Source of the DNA: Actinostola sp. cb2023
Lineage: Eukaryota; Cnidaria; Anthozoa; Actiniaria; Actinostolidae
Reading direction: 5' to 3'
Assembly: GCA_033675265.1 (NCBI GenBank)
Contig: JAUJYZ010000439.1
Coordinates: 1,027,034 to 1,091,033, forward strand
DNA length: 64,000 nt
In this document: piece by piece, positions 35,600 to 64,000 of the stretch
Layout: the number at the start of each line of letters is the position of its first letter
Position numbering within the stretch: position 1 is the first letter of the stretch
The notes under the pieces: model-generated
Database searches by the model: none
The model's input: the letters and a program-made list of their open reading frames with translations, nothing else
Told to the model about the DNA's origin: nothing
Translations under genes and position numbers: made by a program

Positions 35600-36945
35600 A
35601 TGTCTAAATTGATTGTGATTAACCGTCATGATTATCAACCTCTCAAACAAACTATTGCTGACCTGGAACAACAAACATCCCATCAGTCACAACATGAAAA
35701 CAACGATCCATTGGAAGAAAACCACCTTTTCTCAGCCCAACAAGAACTGGGTCCATCCAAGTCTCATGAAATTAGTACATGGAAATTAGCCTTGAATATG
35801 CTCAATTACATGGAAGGTGTTGGGTTCCTTGCACTACCTTACGCTATCCACGAAGGAGGAATCACCGCTGTTATCGCATTCTTCGTTCTACCTTTCATCA
35901 TGGGATACACAGCCAATCTTCTTAGTGAATGTCTTGATTATGAAGACGAATGCGGAGAAAAGAGAAGGCACCGATGGAGCTACCAGGACATCGGGATGCA
36001 TGTCTGGGCTCCATTCAAACTCATAACCTGGATTTGTGTAGACACAAACCTCTTTCTAGCCGCAGTGTCCTACATCGTACTGTGTGGTTCTTTGATGTCA
36101 CAGCAGTTTCCACACGTTCCCATTACACAGTCTCAGTGGGCATGTCTTGGAACTTTACTTGTTTTACCCACTGTTTTTCTAGAACGACTCTCCCAGATTG
36201 CATGGATTAGCTTGATAAGTATCTTAGCACTAATAGCTGCAACCTGTGTCGCGTTACTGGTTATGAGTTTCAAGACATCTCTCAGTGGGATTTCCAGTCA
36301 CTTTTATTCTGGGATACTCGTGGTGTTTTTGTGGCTTTATCAATTATTGCATTGAGCTATTCTATCCATGGCATTTCTGTATCGATGGCAGCAGAAGTCT
36401 CTGATCAATCTAAATTCAAAGTAGCTTTAGTTTGGACATACTTCGTCGGGGCGGTTTTCAAACTAGTTTTCGCAGTTTCAGGATTTCTTACCTACGGCAG
36501 AGGTACCAGTGAAGTCATTCTCAATAACCTACCTGCGGGGATATCAGTCAAAGTCACTGCAGTCTTTTTCAATTTGAATGTTCTACTGTCGTATCCCATT
36601 CCTGTTCTTGTCGTTGTGAGAAATATTGAAGGGTTGTCTGTTTATGAAAAGCTTACAAACAAGATCCCATCAACGATATGCTTTGTCTCGCTTCGTATCG
36701 CTGTAGTCTTAGCAGTTTTAAGCTTTGTAGTTTGGATGCCACATTTTGCGTTGTTAAATGCTCTGATAGGGTGTCTTGTCTACATTATGTGCTTTGCTTT
36801 GCCTGGATTGTTCCACTTACGTTTAAAGTACAAACAATTAACTAAACTTCAAGTATTAGTGGATGGGATTTTAGTAATCCTGGGAATCATTGGGTTCTGG
36901 TTTGGACTAGTGACAACCATCATATCATTAAATGCCGTCATGTAA
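35600..36945 (+). CDS. VIAAT/SLC32-like vesicular amino-acid transporter, one frameshift
   Basis: A single exon codes for about 449 residues in two overlapping frames: 35600 to about 36270, then about 36271 to 36945 (TAA-type end after LNAVM). The family (amino acid/auxin permease, SLC32) loads GABA and glycine into synaptic vesicles using the proton gradient. Similarity to VIAAT runs the whole length: a cytosolic N-terminus of about 55 residues, then WKLALNMLNYMEGVGFLALP (helix 1), GSLMSQQFPHVPITQSQW, IIALSYSIHGISVS, LTYGRGTSEVILNNLP, LLSYPIPVLVV and VWMPHFALLNALIG, with about ten helices in all. The frame change falls at a TTT run (36268-36270), where one more T would join LLVMSF to the DISQWDFQ stretch in frame. 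That pattern fits a one-base deletion or a sequencing error at a homopolymer. The TTTTCAG before the ATG suggests an intron in the 5' UTR, which argues against a processed copy. Confidence 0.85.
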
Positions 36946-36962
36946 ATATCACAGCTAGGCAC

Positions 36963-37245
36963 CTTTTCGTAGTTTCCCAGAATGCTTCAGGATTCTGCGT
37001 GCGTAAACGAGGTCAGGTTACAAAATAGATCGAAAAATATTAAGAGAGAATGAAGAAATTCAGTAGAAAACTTAAGAAGAATTACAAAGATAGATGCAAA
37101 TTCTCAAGCAAATTTTTTTTTTTCTGTTCTTGATTAGTTACAATAGCCATATTTTCCTCAATACACGATCAATCCTAAATGATGTTTTGCCCTGACCTCG
37201 CTTGCGCGCGCAGAATCCTGAAGCATTCTGGGAAACTACGAAAAG
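36963..37245. mobile_element. 283-bp MITE immediately after the VIAAT-like gene
   Basis: CTTTTCGTAGTTTCCCAGAA at the left mirrors TTCTGGGAAACTACGAAAAG at the right; the arms continue through TGCTTCAGGATTCTGCG. It starts 17 bp past the stop codon and so lies in the likely 3' UTR. Confidence 0.85.
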
Positions 37246-37286
37246 ATCCAGTGACAGAAATAACCAGATGGTTTCTACTGGCCTTT

Positions 37287-37670
37287 GTTTGAGCATAGTT
37301 AGTAGAGGGGACTGGTTGGGAAACCTTTTGTTATATGTTTTTCTTCGTTTTTTCAACCGTGACCGTGCACAAATCTTTTGTTTTGTCATTGTTTTGCCAT
37401 AATTTGCTATGGTTGAGCAACTGAACCCAAACATTTCTTTTGGCTGCTTGTGCGATATATTCCAATTCAAAATTAAATATATTACAATATTTAAATAAAT
37501 AATCCAATAGAGAACATTTGGGTTCATTCATTTTGCCATTTTCTAATGAATTTGAACAAACATTGTGCACGGTCAGGACCCGTTCAACATCATAATGACA
37601 TTAGGACTAGAACAAAGAAATATAACAAAAGGCTTCCTAACCAGGTTCCCTCTACTAACTATGGTTTGAG
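37287..37670. mobile_element. 370-bp MITE with 7-bp flanking direct repeat
   Basis: Body 37294-37663. CATAGTTAGTAGAGGG at the left mirrors the right end CCCTCTACTAACTATG, with inner arms AACCTTTTGTTATAT and GTGCAC. GTTTGAG flanks both sides. Confidence 0.8.
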
Positions 37671-39170
37671 GGACATCAAGCAAAATTTGGAAACATTATA
37701 ACCTTCATCAATAATTCGACATGTTTCATATGTCCATGTAGTTGGTTGAATCGACGTCCCATTGGGGACGTCCATTGGGGAATGCATAATCCAGAACATT
37801 TCCGGGCCGATTACTGAAAAGTGTGAATTGCGGTTCTATAGAAGGGTGTATAAGTCTCTATTGTTAAAATACTCCTTTCAGTTGATCAAAGTCAGGCGCT
37901 GTAAATTAGATGATTGCTTGAGGGGCCGGCCGTAGCAAGCGGCATTATGATTTTAGTAATGCTTTACTAGCTGCATTATCTACAAGCTTCCTTGTGTGAT
38001 TCAAAACTCTTGAAAAAATAATTTGTACCGATCGGCGATAGCTAGTTCGGTACATAATTGTTCGTGTTTGATGTGACGTGTAAAGCTTACTTCTGAGTTT
38101 ACTGATTTTACTGATTCTTTATTTTAAAAGATGATAGCAATAATTGATAGCATATTCGTCATGACTTTGTATTTGTTTGTTGGCTCTCAAAAGAGCCGTT
38201 GATTGTTTTTTTTTTCAGTCGACAGACTGAAGAAAATAAAGCTTTCACTTTATCAACTTGAACACCGGCGCTAACTGATACGACTCTTTTCTAAACCGAT
38301 GAAAACGTATCGTCTATTCAGTGCTTTGATCTTTTCATCTTCTGTCGCGTCCTCGGAAATGTTGTCCATGGCACAGAAGATTGATTATTCTGTAGTTTCG
38401 GATGCTGATCTTATGGGTTTTCTCGACGTGCCGCTCCACCCCATAATACCGACAGGACGGTATCTTACACGCTTCGGGGATATGTCGATCGCCTTTGGAA
38501 TATGTGTTTCTAGGTAGCTTGTGTTTACGGTCACTCTTGTTTGGCATAGGTAGTTCCTCGTTGTTTAAGTAATAATAATTAGGTATAATATACTAAAATA
38601 AACAGCGATTGGTTGAACTGATGTTCTTCCTCTATGATATGTACAATTTCACTAAAAAATACTAGATTTGTTATTTACAAATATCATTCTGAATTTATTA
38701 GTAAAATAACATTCGGTCATTACTGGTAACGTTATGCCAGTTTATTTGTCATTCTAGATTATTACCAACTGAATCGAGATTCGAGAACGATTATTGGTTC
38801 CAATACAAAAATTCTTGGAGTTACTGACGTCGTGACATAAAATGCGGTCGCGGTTTTAAGAACAGTGTAAAAACAAACAATCGCATTCCTGCTCTACCCG
38901 ACACTGACTCTGATTTCTCTTACGAGAACATTCCTCACGTGCTTCTCTTGTTGGCCAAGAGTTCCAGACTATCTGTACGCACGCAATGCATTATGAGATT
39001 ATTACAAAGCATAAAAACGTGCAGCACCAATTCGAGACATATTTAAAACAGGGAGCCCAAGCTATGTTTTTGCTCATCAAACTCTGGTGCTCACTTTGTA
39101 AAATAATCATCACAATGCATCGCGCGAATACTAAAAATACCGGAAGTCTGGATGAACTATTGATGCTTGT
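37671..39170. other. no gene recognised
   Basis: Intergenic sequence between the convergent VIAAT-like and adhesion GPCR genes. A 72-residue open frame from 38299 begins with a signal-like stretch but has no family match, splice support or conserved feature that I can see. Confidence 0.35.
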
Positions 39171-39345
39171 AAGGGGTTTTCGGTCACGTGGTTGCACTGA
39201 CCATTCTGTTTCAGAGAGAAGTTGTTGTAGTTCGATGGAGAGTACGGCGAAATGATGATCTAGCTTCCTGTTACACGAGAGAAGATAGTGTGAACTATGA
39301 GGCGACACCTCTGTATCCTAATAATTCATCTATACCTAGCCCAAG

Positions 39346-57559
<18,214 letters not shown>

Positions 57560-57889
57560 AAAGAAGTAGGTGCCTCCAGCGCAACTTGGAAGAACCTTAG
57601 AAGGTTTTATCTTGATCAGTTCTCCGCGATCAAATATTCATATTATGATCATGTCCGTTGCTCATTCAGATATATACTGATGTCATTCAGATCATTACAA
57701 AGGGAATTTCGTGTGTCATTGAGCAAATGAAGAACTATATAATAAGTCAATAGAATGTTCTAATGCTAGTTTGTGTTACCAGCTGGTAACGGAGTCACGT
57801 GACCAATTCTGCGGCGCTTCAGTGCTCCAGAGGAAAGGTGGGAGGAGTATCCTCTCTATATATAATATGGAGGCGTGCCGACAAACAGG

Positions 57890-58110
57890 GTATGGTTTTC
57901 AACATGCAATTTCGGTCTCGAACAGGTGTTTTCAGTTCGCTGTTTTGCTGTATCAATCCCAGAACAGGGTATGTCTTTTCGCTGTGTTCAGTTACACTGC
58001 ATCTATTCTGGAACAGGGTATGTTTTCACTGTATGCAGTCTCAGGAACAAGCTCTGTGTTTTAGCTGTATTTAGTCTGGAACACGCACTGAGGGTAGCTT
58101 TATACAGCAT
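57890..58110. repeat. diverged tandem repeat of about 60 bp
   Basis: Four loosely similar units each contain GGAACAGGGTATGT or a variant followed by TTTCxCTGTxTxCAGT. It lies about 330 bp upstream of the GPCR start codon. Confidence 0.5.
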
Positions 58111-58205
58111 GTAGTCTGTAATAGAATATCTGAAAATTCGATTTTCCCATCTTGGACGACAGTACGTATAGCCAACAGGTATTCCCCCTGTTTTGAATAT
58201 CAAAC

Positions 58206-58260
58206 CTCTATTAAGCGGTCACCCTCGAGAAATAGGCCAACTGACCGCTTAATAGAGGTG
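58206..58260. repeat. hairpin with CCTCTATTAAGCGGTCA arms
   Basis: CCTCTATTAAGCGGTCA is mirrored by TGACCGCTTAATAGAGG; the style (AAGCGGTCA) resembles the ends of pogo/Tigger-type elements like that at 8328. Confidence 0.6.
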
Positions 58261-58970
58261 ACCGCTTATTCATTTTAAACGTTTTTTTCTGAGGAAATTG
58301 ATGTGAATAACAAATAGTCTAGTGCTCTTTATCAAAACGTCAATGTCTTCTTCTCAGTCTAGTAATGGCTTAGAATATAATTTTTCACAACAAATTTCCA
58401 GTGTGGAAAATTACAAAGAGCGGTACTTTTTAACCTTTAGAAATAACACAACACAAAAGACCAATCATGGTTTGAATACCAAAACAACCTAATTATCTCT
58501 CAGTGGCTTCTACCAAATAGTACGAATAAAAAAATAAATAATAAATGGAGACAGTCGTAAAATTAATGCCCTCATTTCAACCCCATGTACACATGTGTCA
58601 CCATGCACTATTAATGAATGTCACTTCAGAAAGCACGGTAGTTTTATCAGTAGAGATTATGGTTTGCCTGCCATAAACTTGTGAAGGTAAAATGAAAGTT
58701 TAATTAGCTCTACACTAATGAGTATGATTATAGTCAAGTAATCTAATTGCACATAGTAATATCGCAATCTATTTACACCAAGGTAAAGTTAGTGACTAAT
58801 GAAATCGGCAGGGGGCATGGCTAGATGAAAAATACTGTAACGTCACTTGATGAGTCATACCGTGCGAACTGAGGACACATGTGGGATATATAAGTAGTGA
58901 TGTAGATTTTAAAAATATAAACTTTTTATATGCTTATGTTTGTACATGTTCGTAAATGTTGTTATTGTTT
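58261..58970. other. no gene recognised
   Basis: Intergenic sequence with no supported coding or RNA feature. Confidence 0.35.
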
Positions 58971-58972
58971 AG

Positions 58973-59275
58973 TTGTTTGTTTGTTTGTTTGTTTTGTTTT
59001 GTTGGTTTGTTGGTTTGTTGGTTTGTTTGTTGGTTTGTTGGTTTGTTGGTTTGTTGGTTTGTTGGTTTGTTGGTTTGTTGGTTTGTTGGTTTGTTGGTTT
59101 GTTTGTTGGTTTGTTTGTTGGTTTGTTGGTTTGTTTGTTTGTCAAAATTACTCTCGTTGGTTGGTTGGTTGGTTGGTTGGTTGGTTGGTTGGTTGGTTGG
59201 TTGGTTGGCCCTGGTTGGTTGGTTGGTTGGTTGGTTGGTTGGTTGGTTGGTTGGTTGGTTGGTTAGTTGGTTGGT
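58973..59275. repeat. GTTT/GTTG and GGTT microsatellites
   Basis: Two blocks, GTTTGTTG-type (58973-59144) and GGTT (59155-59273), separated by a short unique spacer. Confidence 0.95.
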
Positions 59276-59444
59276 TTGAAATTTACTTGCCTTTATTGGG
59301 GAACCCTGTTGAACTGCGACACTGCCAGTAAAGAGGGAAATATTATGATTTATATATAGCGTACTTTTCGCTGTCACCTTGTTTAAAACCTAAAATACAA
59401 TTAAAGACCACTATTTTAAAATAAATTCAACATTATTGTTTCAT

Positions 59445-59830
59445 TGATGCACGCTGTTGATGTGTATTCCAACTGCTTTACTCATGTAATGCAGTAGGGA
59501 TGAAATAATTACCGCCCGGTTGGGAGTTTGGGAGCGCACACGCTGTGTCCTATAGAATATGTCAGTTGGAAACAAGTAAAATAGCTTGATAAATGGTCAT
59601 GATGTGTAATCCAACTGCTTTACTCATGTAGTGCAGTAGGGATGAAATAATTACTGCTCCCTATAGAATATGTCAGTTGGGAAACAAGTAAAATGGCTTG
59701 ATAAATGATGTGTAATCCAACTGCTTTATACAAGTAGTATATATAGTAGGGATGAACATGATTATCCCGGTTTTGGGGAGCGCACCGGCGCTAATCAGCC
59801 GTTGGAAGTAAAAGTGGCATTGTAAATGAT
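59445..59830. repeat. three direct copies of an about 120-bp unit
   Basis: GATGTGTAATCCAACTGCTT, GCAGTAGGGATGAAATAATTAC and TATGTCAGTTGG recur at 59458, 59603 and 59707, with the copies getting shorter and more diverged. Confidence 0.75.
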
Positions 59831-60535
59831 GACATGAAGCTTTTCTTATCTTAGCTTTCAATAACTGATTTTTCTATTTTTAACTGAACGCATACTGAGT
59901 GTAATATTTTCCATAACATTAGAATTCTATTCAGTTTTCTAACCGATAAGTTAGAAATTCAAAAATAAAATCCCGTTTCTCATAGGTAGAGTGGATTTCA
60001 TAAACCCATGAAATAGACATTATAATATTACACACTGTGTTCTTTTGTTTTCATTTGACTATTGGACACTGATTAATAGTAATAGTTTCACGGGTCAGTG
60101 CTTTCATTGATTCTTTTTCTTCTTGTCTTCTTTTACTTCAAATTTTTACATTTCTTTTTCCTTCCCTCTTTACATATCTATCTTTAGTCTTTATCTTTTC
60201 TTCCTTGTCTTCCTCGATTACTTTATCTAGCATTCCTTCACTTTGATCTCACTTTCTTTATTGCGCGATTTCCCGCGATTTTGATAATATACAATCATAC
60301 ATATCTTACACAACGTTTGAGAACGATTTATTTTGAAAAGTAACAAACTTAATTTGCATGAGTGAGTGTGTTAATTTAGTATTATATTATTGGCCTATAT
60401 AGGCACTATTTATAGGTTGTATATTGTATATATTGTATATTTATTTATTGTTATAGTCGAGCGTTTTTTACATGAGCCTCTGGCTCGGGAGATTGGGTAA
60501 CCACTCCCTACGTTTCGACTTGAAATAAAATTATT
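59831..60535. other. no gene recognised
   Basis: AT-rich intergenic sequence; a segment near 60460-60525 ends in AAATAAAATTATTATT and resembles a retroelement 3' tail. Confidence 0.3.
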
Positions 60536-60555
60536 ATTATTATTATTAATATTAA

Positions 60556-60586
<31 letters not shown>

Positions 60587-60587
60587 T

Positions 60588-61308
60588 AAAAGGAGAAAAA
60601 ACTAGTGATATTAAGTTACTACGTTTCGATGACATCCTGTCATCATTATCAAGTAAAGTGAGATGAATAATGAGTAACATATAAGTTACGTACGAAATTT
60701 ACATAATTAACATAAGAATGGTGTTCAATGTTCAATGGAGTTCAGTGTTAGTTAAACAAATACTTTTGCACGGATGGAATCCGACTGAATGTTAAGCTTC
60801 GGGTCAGAGAAGCTAAGGGTCAGAGAACCTAAACCCTCATTGGTCAGCCAACAAGGTGTAATCTATAAGTTTAAATGTCCTCTGTGCGATGCAGAATACA
60901 TAGGCTACACACTTCGTCATCTGCACCAAAGGATTAGTGAACACCGTTATTCTACAATCGGCAAACATCTACAAAGCGGTCATAATGTCAACCCTAAAGC
61001 CTTGGACCTGACTGACAACTTTTCCATCCTCAAGAAGTGCCAAGGAAAGTTGGACTGCCTCATATACGAGATGTTGTTAATTAAAAAGAACAGCCCGAAG
61101 CTTAACATTCAGTCGGATTCCATCCGTGCAAAAGTATTTGTTTAACTAACACTGAACTCCATTGAACATTGAACACCATTCTTATGTTAATTATGTAAAT
61201 TTCGTACGTAACTTATATGTTACTCATTATTCATCTCACTTTACTTGATAATGATGACAGGATGTCATCGAAACGTAGTAACTTAATATCACTAGTTTTT
61301 CTCCTTAA
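60588..61308 (+). mobile_element. Penelope-like element fragment between identical inverted arms
   Basis: A left arm (60588-60802) and right arm (61093-61308) of about 215 bp are inverse copies with no difference seen in the parts compared. The middle holds the C-terminal endonuclease of a Penelope-like retroelement, and the right arm contains its last codons and 3' UTR. Penelope-like elements often carry end repeats in direct or inverse orientation. The reverse transcriptase part is missing, so the copy is 5'-truncated. Confidence 0.8.
60789..61145 (+). CDS. GIY-YIG endonuclease domain of a Penelope-like element (C-terminal fragment)
   Basis: The open frame gives 118 residues. From about residue 24, GVIYKFKCPLCDAEYIGYT matches the start of the GIY-YIG nuclease fold as found in Penelope-like elements, including the CxxC pair just before the YIG. 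It continues with HLHQRISEH, FSILKKC, DCLIYEMLLIKKNSPKLN and ends QSDSIRAKVFV. In complete elements this nuclease sits after the reverse transcriptase and nicks the target DNA. The first 20 or so residues here come from the inverted arm and do not belong to the original protein, so the ATG at 60789 is accidental. No full-length enzyme is encoded. Confidence 0.85.
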   Translation: MLSFGSEKLRVREPKPSLVSQQGVIYKFKCPLCDAEYIGYTLRHLHQRISEHRYSTIGKHLQSGHNVNPKALDLTDNFSILKKCQGKLDCLIYEMLLIKKNSPKLNIQSDSIRAKVFV

Positions 61309-61335
61309 CTCTATTTCTAAAGTTACCCTTATAAG

Positions 61336-61336
<1 letters not shown>

Positions 61337-61433
<97 letters not shown>
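61337..61433. repeat. TTA microsatellite next to the Penelope fragment
   Basis: About 32 TTA triplets. Confidence 0.97.
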
Positions 61434-61434
<1 letters not shown>

Positions 61435-61549
61435 TGTAAATATGGCAAACAAATAAACTTGAAACTTAAAACTTACAACATCACCTTCCACAGGACATTT
61501 GAATCTATCCATTTAGAGCATACGCATGCGCAGTAAAGCTGACTAAACA

Positions 61550-62458
61550 TCGCGAATCCAATCTCGTCCCCAGAGCCTGCGTTACTTTCGGCCAGCGGCG
61601 AGAACGTAGGCTCTGGCATAATCCATTTTTTGGGAACAGGATTTCTTGTTCTTCCGGTTTTAGAGCGCATGCGCAAGTTAGCTGGGCAGTTGTCGATTCA
61701 ATTTCAGTGGAATCCTTCGAAAGGTTTCATTAGGGAATAGAGTACGCTTTAAAAGCACTTGGTAAAGAAGATATAACAGTGAAAGAAGCGCAGTATCTGA
61801 AGTCTTTATTAAAAGCAGTGGTTTTACAGCAGAAGGATACGCGAACAGTTCTTCCTACGGGTTTATATTTACTCGTGTCTACTTTACATATCAGTTAATT
61901 ATTTGAATCTATCATCTTCATCTTCTCTGGTTATTGTTGTCTCTCCTTCAAATGTATTTCTTTTGAATCTTTCGCCTTCGTAAGCACCTCGATTGGCACC
62001 GCCTTTCAGTTGCTAGCCTAAAAGAATATTAGATTTACGATCGACATATGTTCTTTGGTCTTCTTTTAATAATAACCATCACTCTTCGTGTAAATTTTGA
62101 GCTTCGTTTGAAAACTTCTCAAGACACTTCGAGATACATATAAGCTTAGATAAACTGGATTTTTCTCTGTGCTTAGATATTTTAATGTTGCAGATCGAGG
62201 CGACATGTTTAAAAATAACATGTCAATGAAAACCGTTGAAAAATCTTAATTTTTGTTTTGAACGGAAGTTGGGACACCGGGTTGTTTTGACAACTCAATT
62301 TTTCATTGGATATATTTCATTTCCGGAATCTTGCGCGTGCGTAGTTTCTAAAATGGAATAGCCAATCAAATTGTCTCAAAATGGATTATGCCAGAGCCTA
62401 CGTTCTTCGCCGCTGGTCGAAAGTAACGCAGGCTCTGGGGACGAGATTGTCGCGAATC
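61550..62458. mobile_element. 891-bp DNA element with about 75-bp inverted ends and 9-bp target duplication
   Basis: Body 61559-62449. CAATCTCGTCCCCAGAGCCT at the left mirrors AGGCTCTGGGGACGAGATTG at the right, and the arms continue through GCGTTACTTTCG and AGGCTCTGGCATAATCCATTTT. TCGCGAATC flanks both sides. Same family as 7319-8039 and 47761-47835. No transposase recognised; Mutator-like by target length. Confidence 0.85.
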
Positions 62459-62522
62459 GTATTAATGGTAACATCGCTTATCGGCTCAGATCGGTGGAGC
62501 TGTTTCTTTCGTTTAAAGGTCC

Positions 62523-62564
62523 ATATAATAATAATAATAATAATAATTAATAATAATAATAAGA

Positions 62565-62600
<36 letters not shown>

Positions 62601-62695
62601 CAACACACATGTCATATTATCAATAATAATTAATTAATAGTCATAATAAATAATAATAATAATAATAATAATAAATAATAATAATAATAAATATG
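62523..62695. repeat. ATA microsatellite blocks
   Basis: Several ATA runs broken by short unique pieces. Confidence 0.9.
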
Positions 62696-62699
62696 ACGC

Positions 62700-63255
62700 G
62701 ATATAAAATCAAACATGGTCATTTACAAAGTGAACAGAAAACTAGAAAATAAACTTAAAATAAAACTGAGTAGAAAATAAACTCAGTAGAAAACACACAG
62801 CTGCAAAAACAATTGTTTTCGTTTAAAATTTAAAATTTAACTTTGAATTCCAATTTTAAACGTCATTATTTCTAACCCAAGCTCGTGTAATTTCTTGAAT
62901 TTCGTTATGGTTTAATGGCTTTTTTTAGAAATGGGGTTTTCTGTCACAGATAACAAAGTTTTGGACTTTCATCTTTGATGCAAAAAATTCAATGTCCCGA
63001 CTCGATGAAATATAATTAGAAAGGCGTTGCTAAATTCCAATTGCTTCTACTGTCCATCAGCAGTGTTTCAGGTGCCGATTTAGCATGATTAGTTTGTCGC
63101 ATTTATATAGGCAAAGCATGTCCGTGTTTTTTAGTCGTTCATTTCTTTTCTAGTTATGAATGGATTATCACTGTTATAGAATGATTGGTCGGAGTTTTTT
63201 ACTTTGATTAGCCAATTTGTTCGTTTTTATGTCAACGCTTAGACAGCATTTGTTT
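62700..63255. other. no gene recognised
   Basis: Intergenic sequence without a supported feature. Confidence 0.3.
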
Positions 63256-63259
63256 TTAA

Positions 63260-64000
63260 TGAATGGATGGATGGATGAATAAATGGATGGATGGATTAAT
63301 GGATGAATGAATGTATGGATGGGATGGATGAAATAAATGAATGAATGAATGAATGCTGAATGAATGAATGAATGAATGAATGAATGAATGAATGAATGAA
63401 TGAAAAGAAAGAATGAATGAATGAAATGAATTATTATGAATGAATGAATGAATTATTATGAATGAATGTATGGATGATGAATGAATGAATGAATGGATAT
63501 GGATGGAAAAAAAAAATGGATGGATGGATGGATGGATTGGATGGATGAATAAATGGATGGGTGGATTAATGGTTGAATGAATGTATGGATGATTGAATGA
63601 ATGAATGAAATGAATGAATGAAAAATGGATGGATGGATAATGGATGAAATGACTGTAAAGGATGGGATGGATGTGATGAGAATGAATGAATGAATGATGA
63701 ATGAATGAATGAATGAATGAATGAATGAATGAATGAAAGAAAGAATGAAATGAATGAATGAATTAATTAGGAATGAGATTGATGAATTAGTATGAATGAA
63801 TGATTTGATGAATGACTGAATGATGATGAACTCACTGAATGAATGACTGAATTCAATGACATGTATGGATGGATGCAATGGATGGATGGATGGATGAATA
63901 AATCGATGGATGGATGAATGAATGATGAATGGATATAGACTGATGAATATGGATGGGAGATGGATAATGATGACTGGATGAATGAATGCTAATTCATGGA
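63260..64000. repeat. GAAT/GGAT tetranucleotide satellite running off the window
   Basis: Alternating GAATGAAT and GGATGGAT blocks with frequent small changes, continuing to the right edge. Confidence 0.95.

Noticed and set aside
38299..38517. 72-residue open frame beginning MKTYRLFSALIFSSSVAS
   Set aside because: It looks like a signal peptide but there is no family, cysteine pattern or splice support.

Overview
The window is a stretch of an invertebrate animal nuclear genome. It is AT-rich, with spliced genes, GT-AG introns, mitochondrial-type NFS1, an adhesion GPCR, SLC16 and SLC32 transporters, Penelope-type and endonuclease-bearing non-LTR retroelements, and dozens of short inverted-repeat elements. 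The mix best fits a cnidarian (probably an anthozoan or coral), but that assignment is inference, not proof.

Layout. (1) 0-10 kb: minus-strand SLC16 (monocarboxylate-transporter-like) gene that runs off the left edge. Its two in-window coding exons are 3048-3219 and 504-1120. A second SLC16 first exon (9410-9587) and a decayed second exon (near 6053) show a local duplication. (2) 10-15 kb: nested inverted-repeat DNA elements. (3) 15-27.8 kb: plus-strand NFS1 cysteine desulfurase; 14 coding exons were joined with every splice phase agreeing. Its intron 21586-27337 holds about 1.2 kb of TTA repeats and a nearly intact antisense retrotransposon (Myb-like, reverse transcriptase, zinc knuckle, restriction-like endonuclease) broken by one stop codon. 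(4) 27.8-35 kb: minisatellites of 32, 33 and 47 bp, a 1.39-kb inverted-repeat element with a 9-bp target duplication, and an 817-bp recent duplication. (5) 35.6-36.9 kb: intronless SLC32/VIAAT-like transporter (plus strand) with one frameshift. (6) 39.3-57.6 kb: minus-strand adhesion GPCR. I could join 20 coding exons into a 687-residue reading frame with signal peptide, unusual ectodomain, GAIN/GPS and seven membrane segments. Its introns carry large, unrelated microsatellites. (7) 57.6-64 kb: no host gene recognised. This part has a Penelope-like endonuclease fragment between identical 215-bp inverted arms, an 891-bp element with 9-bp target duplication, and microsatellites.

The four host genes have unrelated jobs (monocarboxylate transport, Fe-S/sulfur metabolism, vesicular amino-acid transport, cell-surface signalling), so no shared pathway is implied. 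The most notable points are the adhesion GPCR, whose GPS has lost one complete disulfide pair while keeping its cleavage site, and the retroelement ends embedded in microsatellite DNA. I did not see a clear new multi-gene system.
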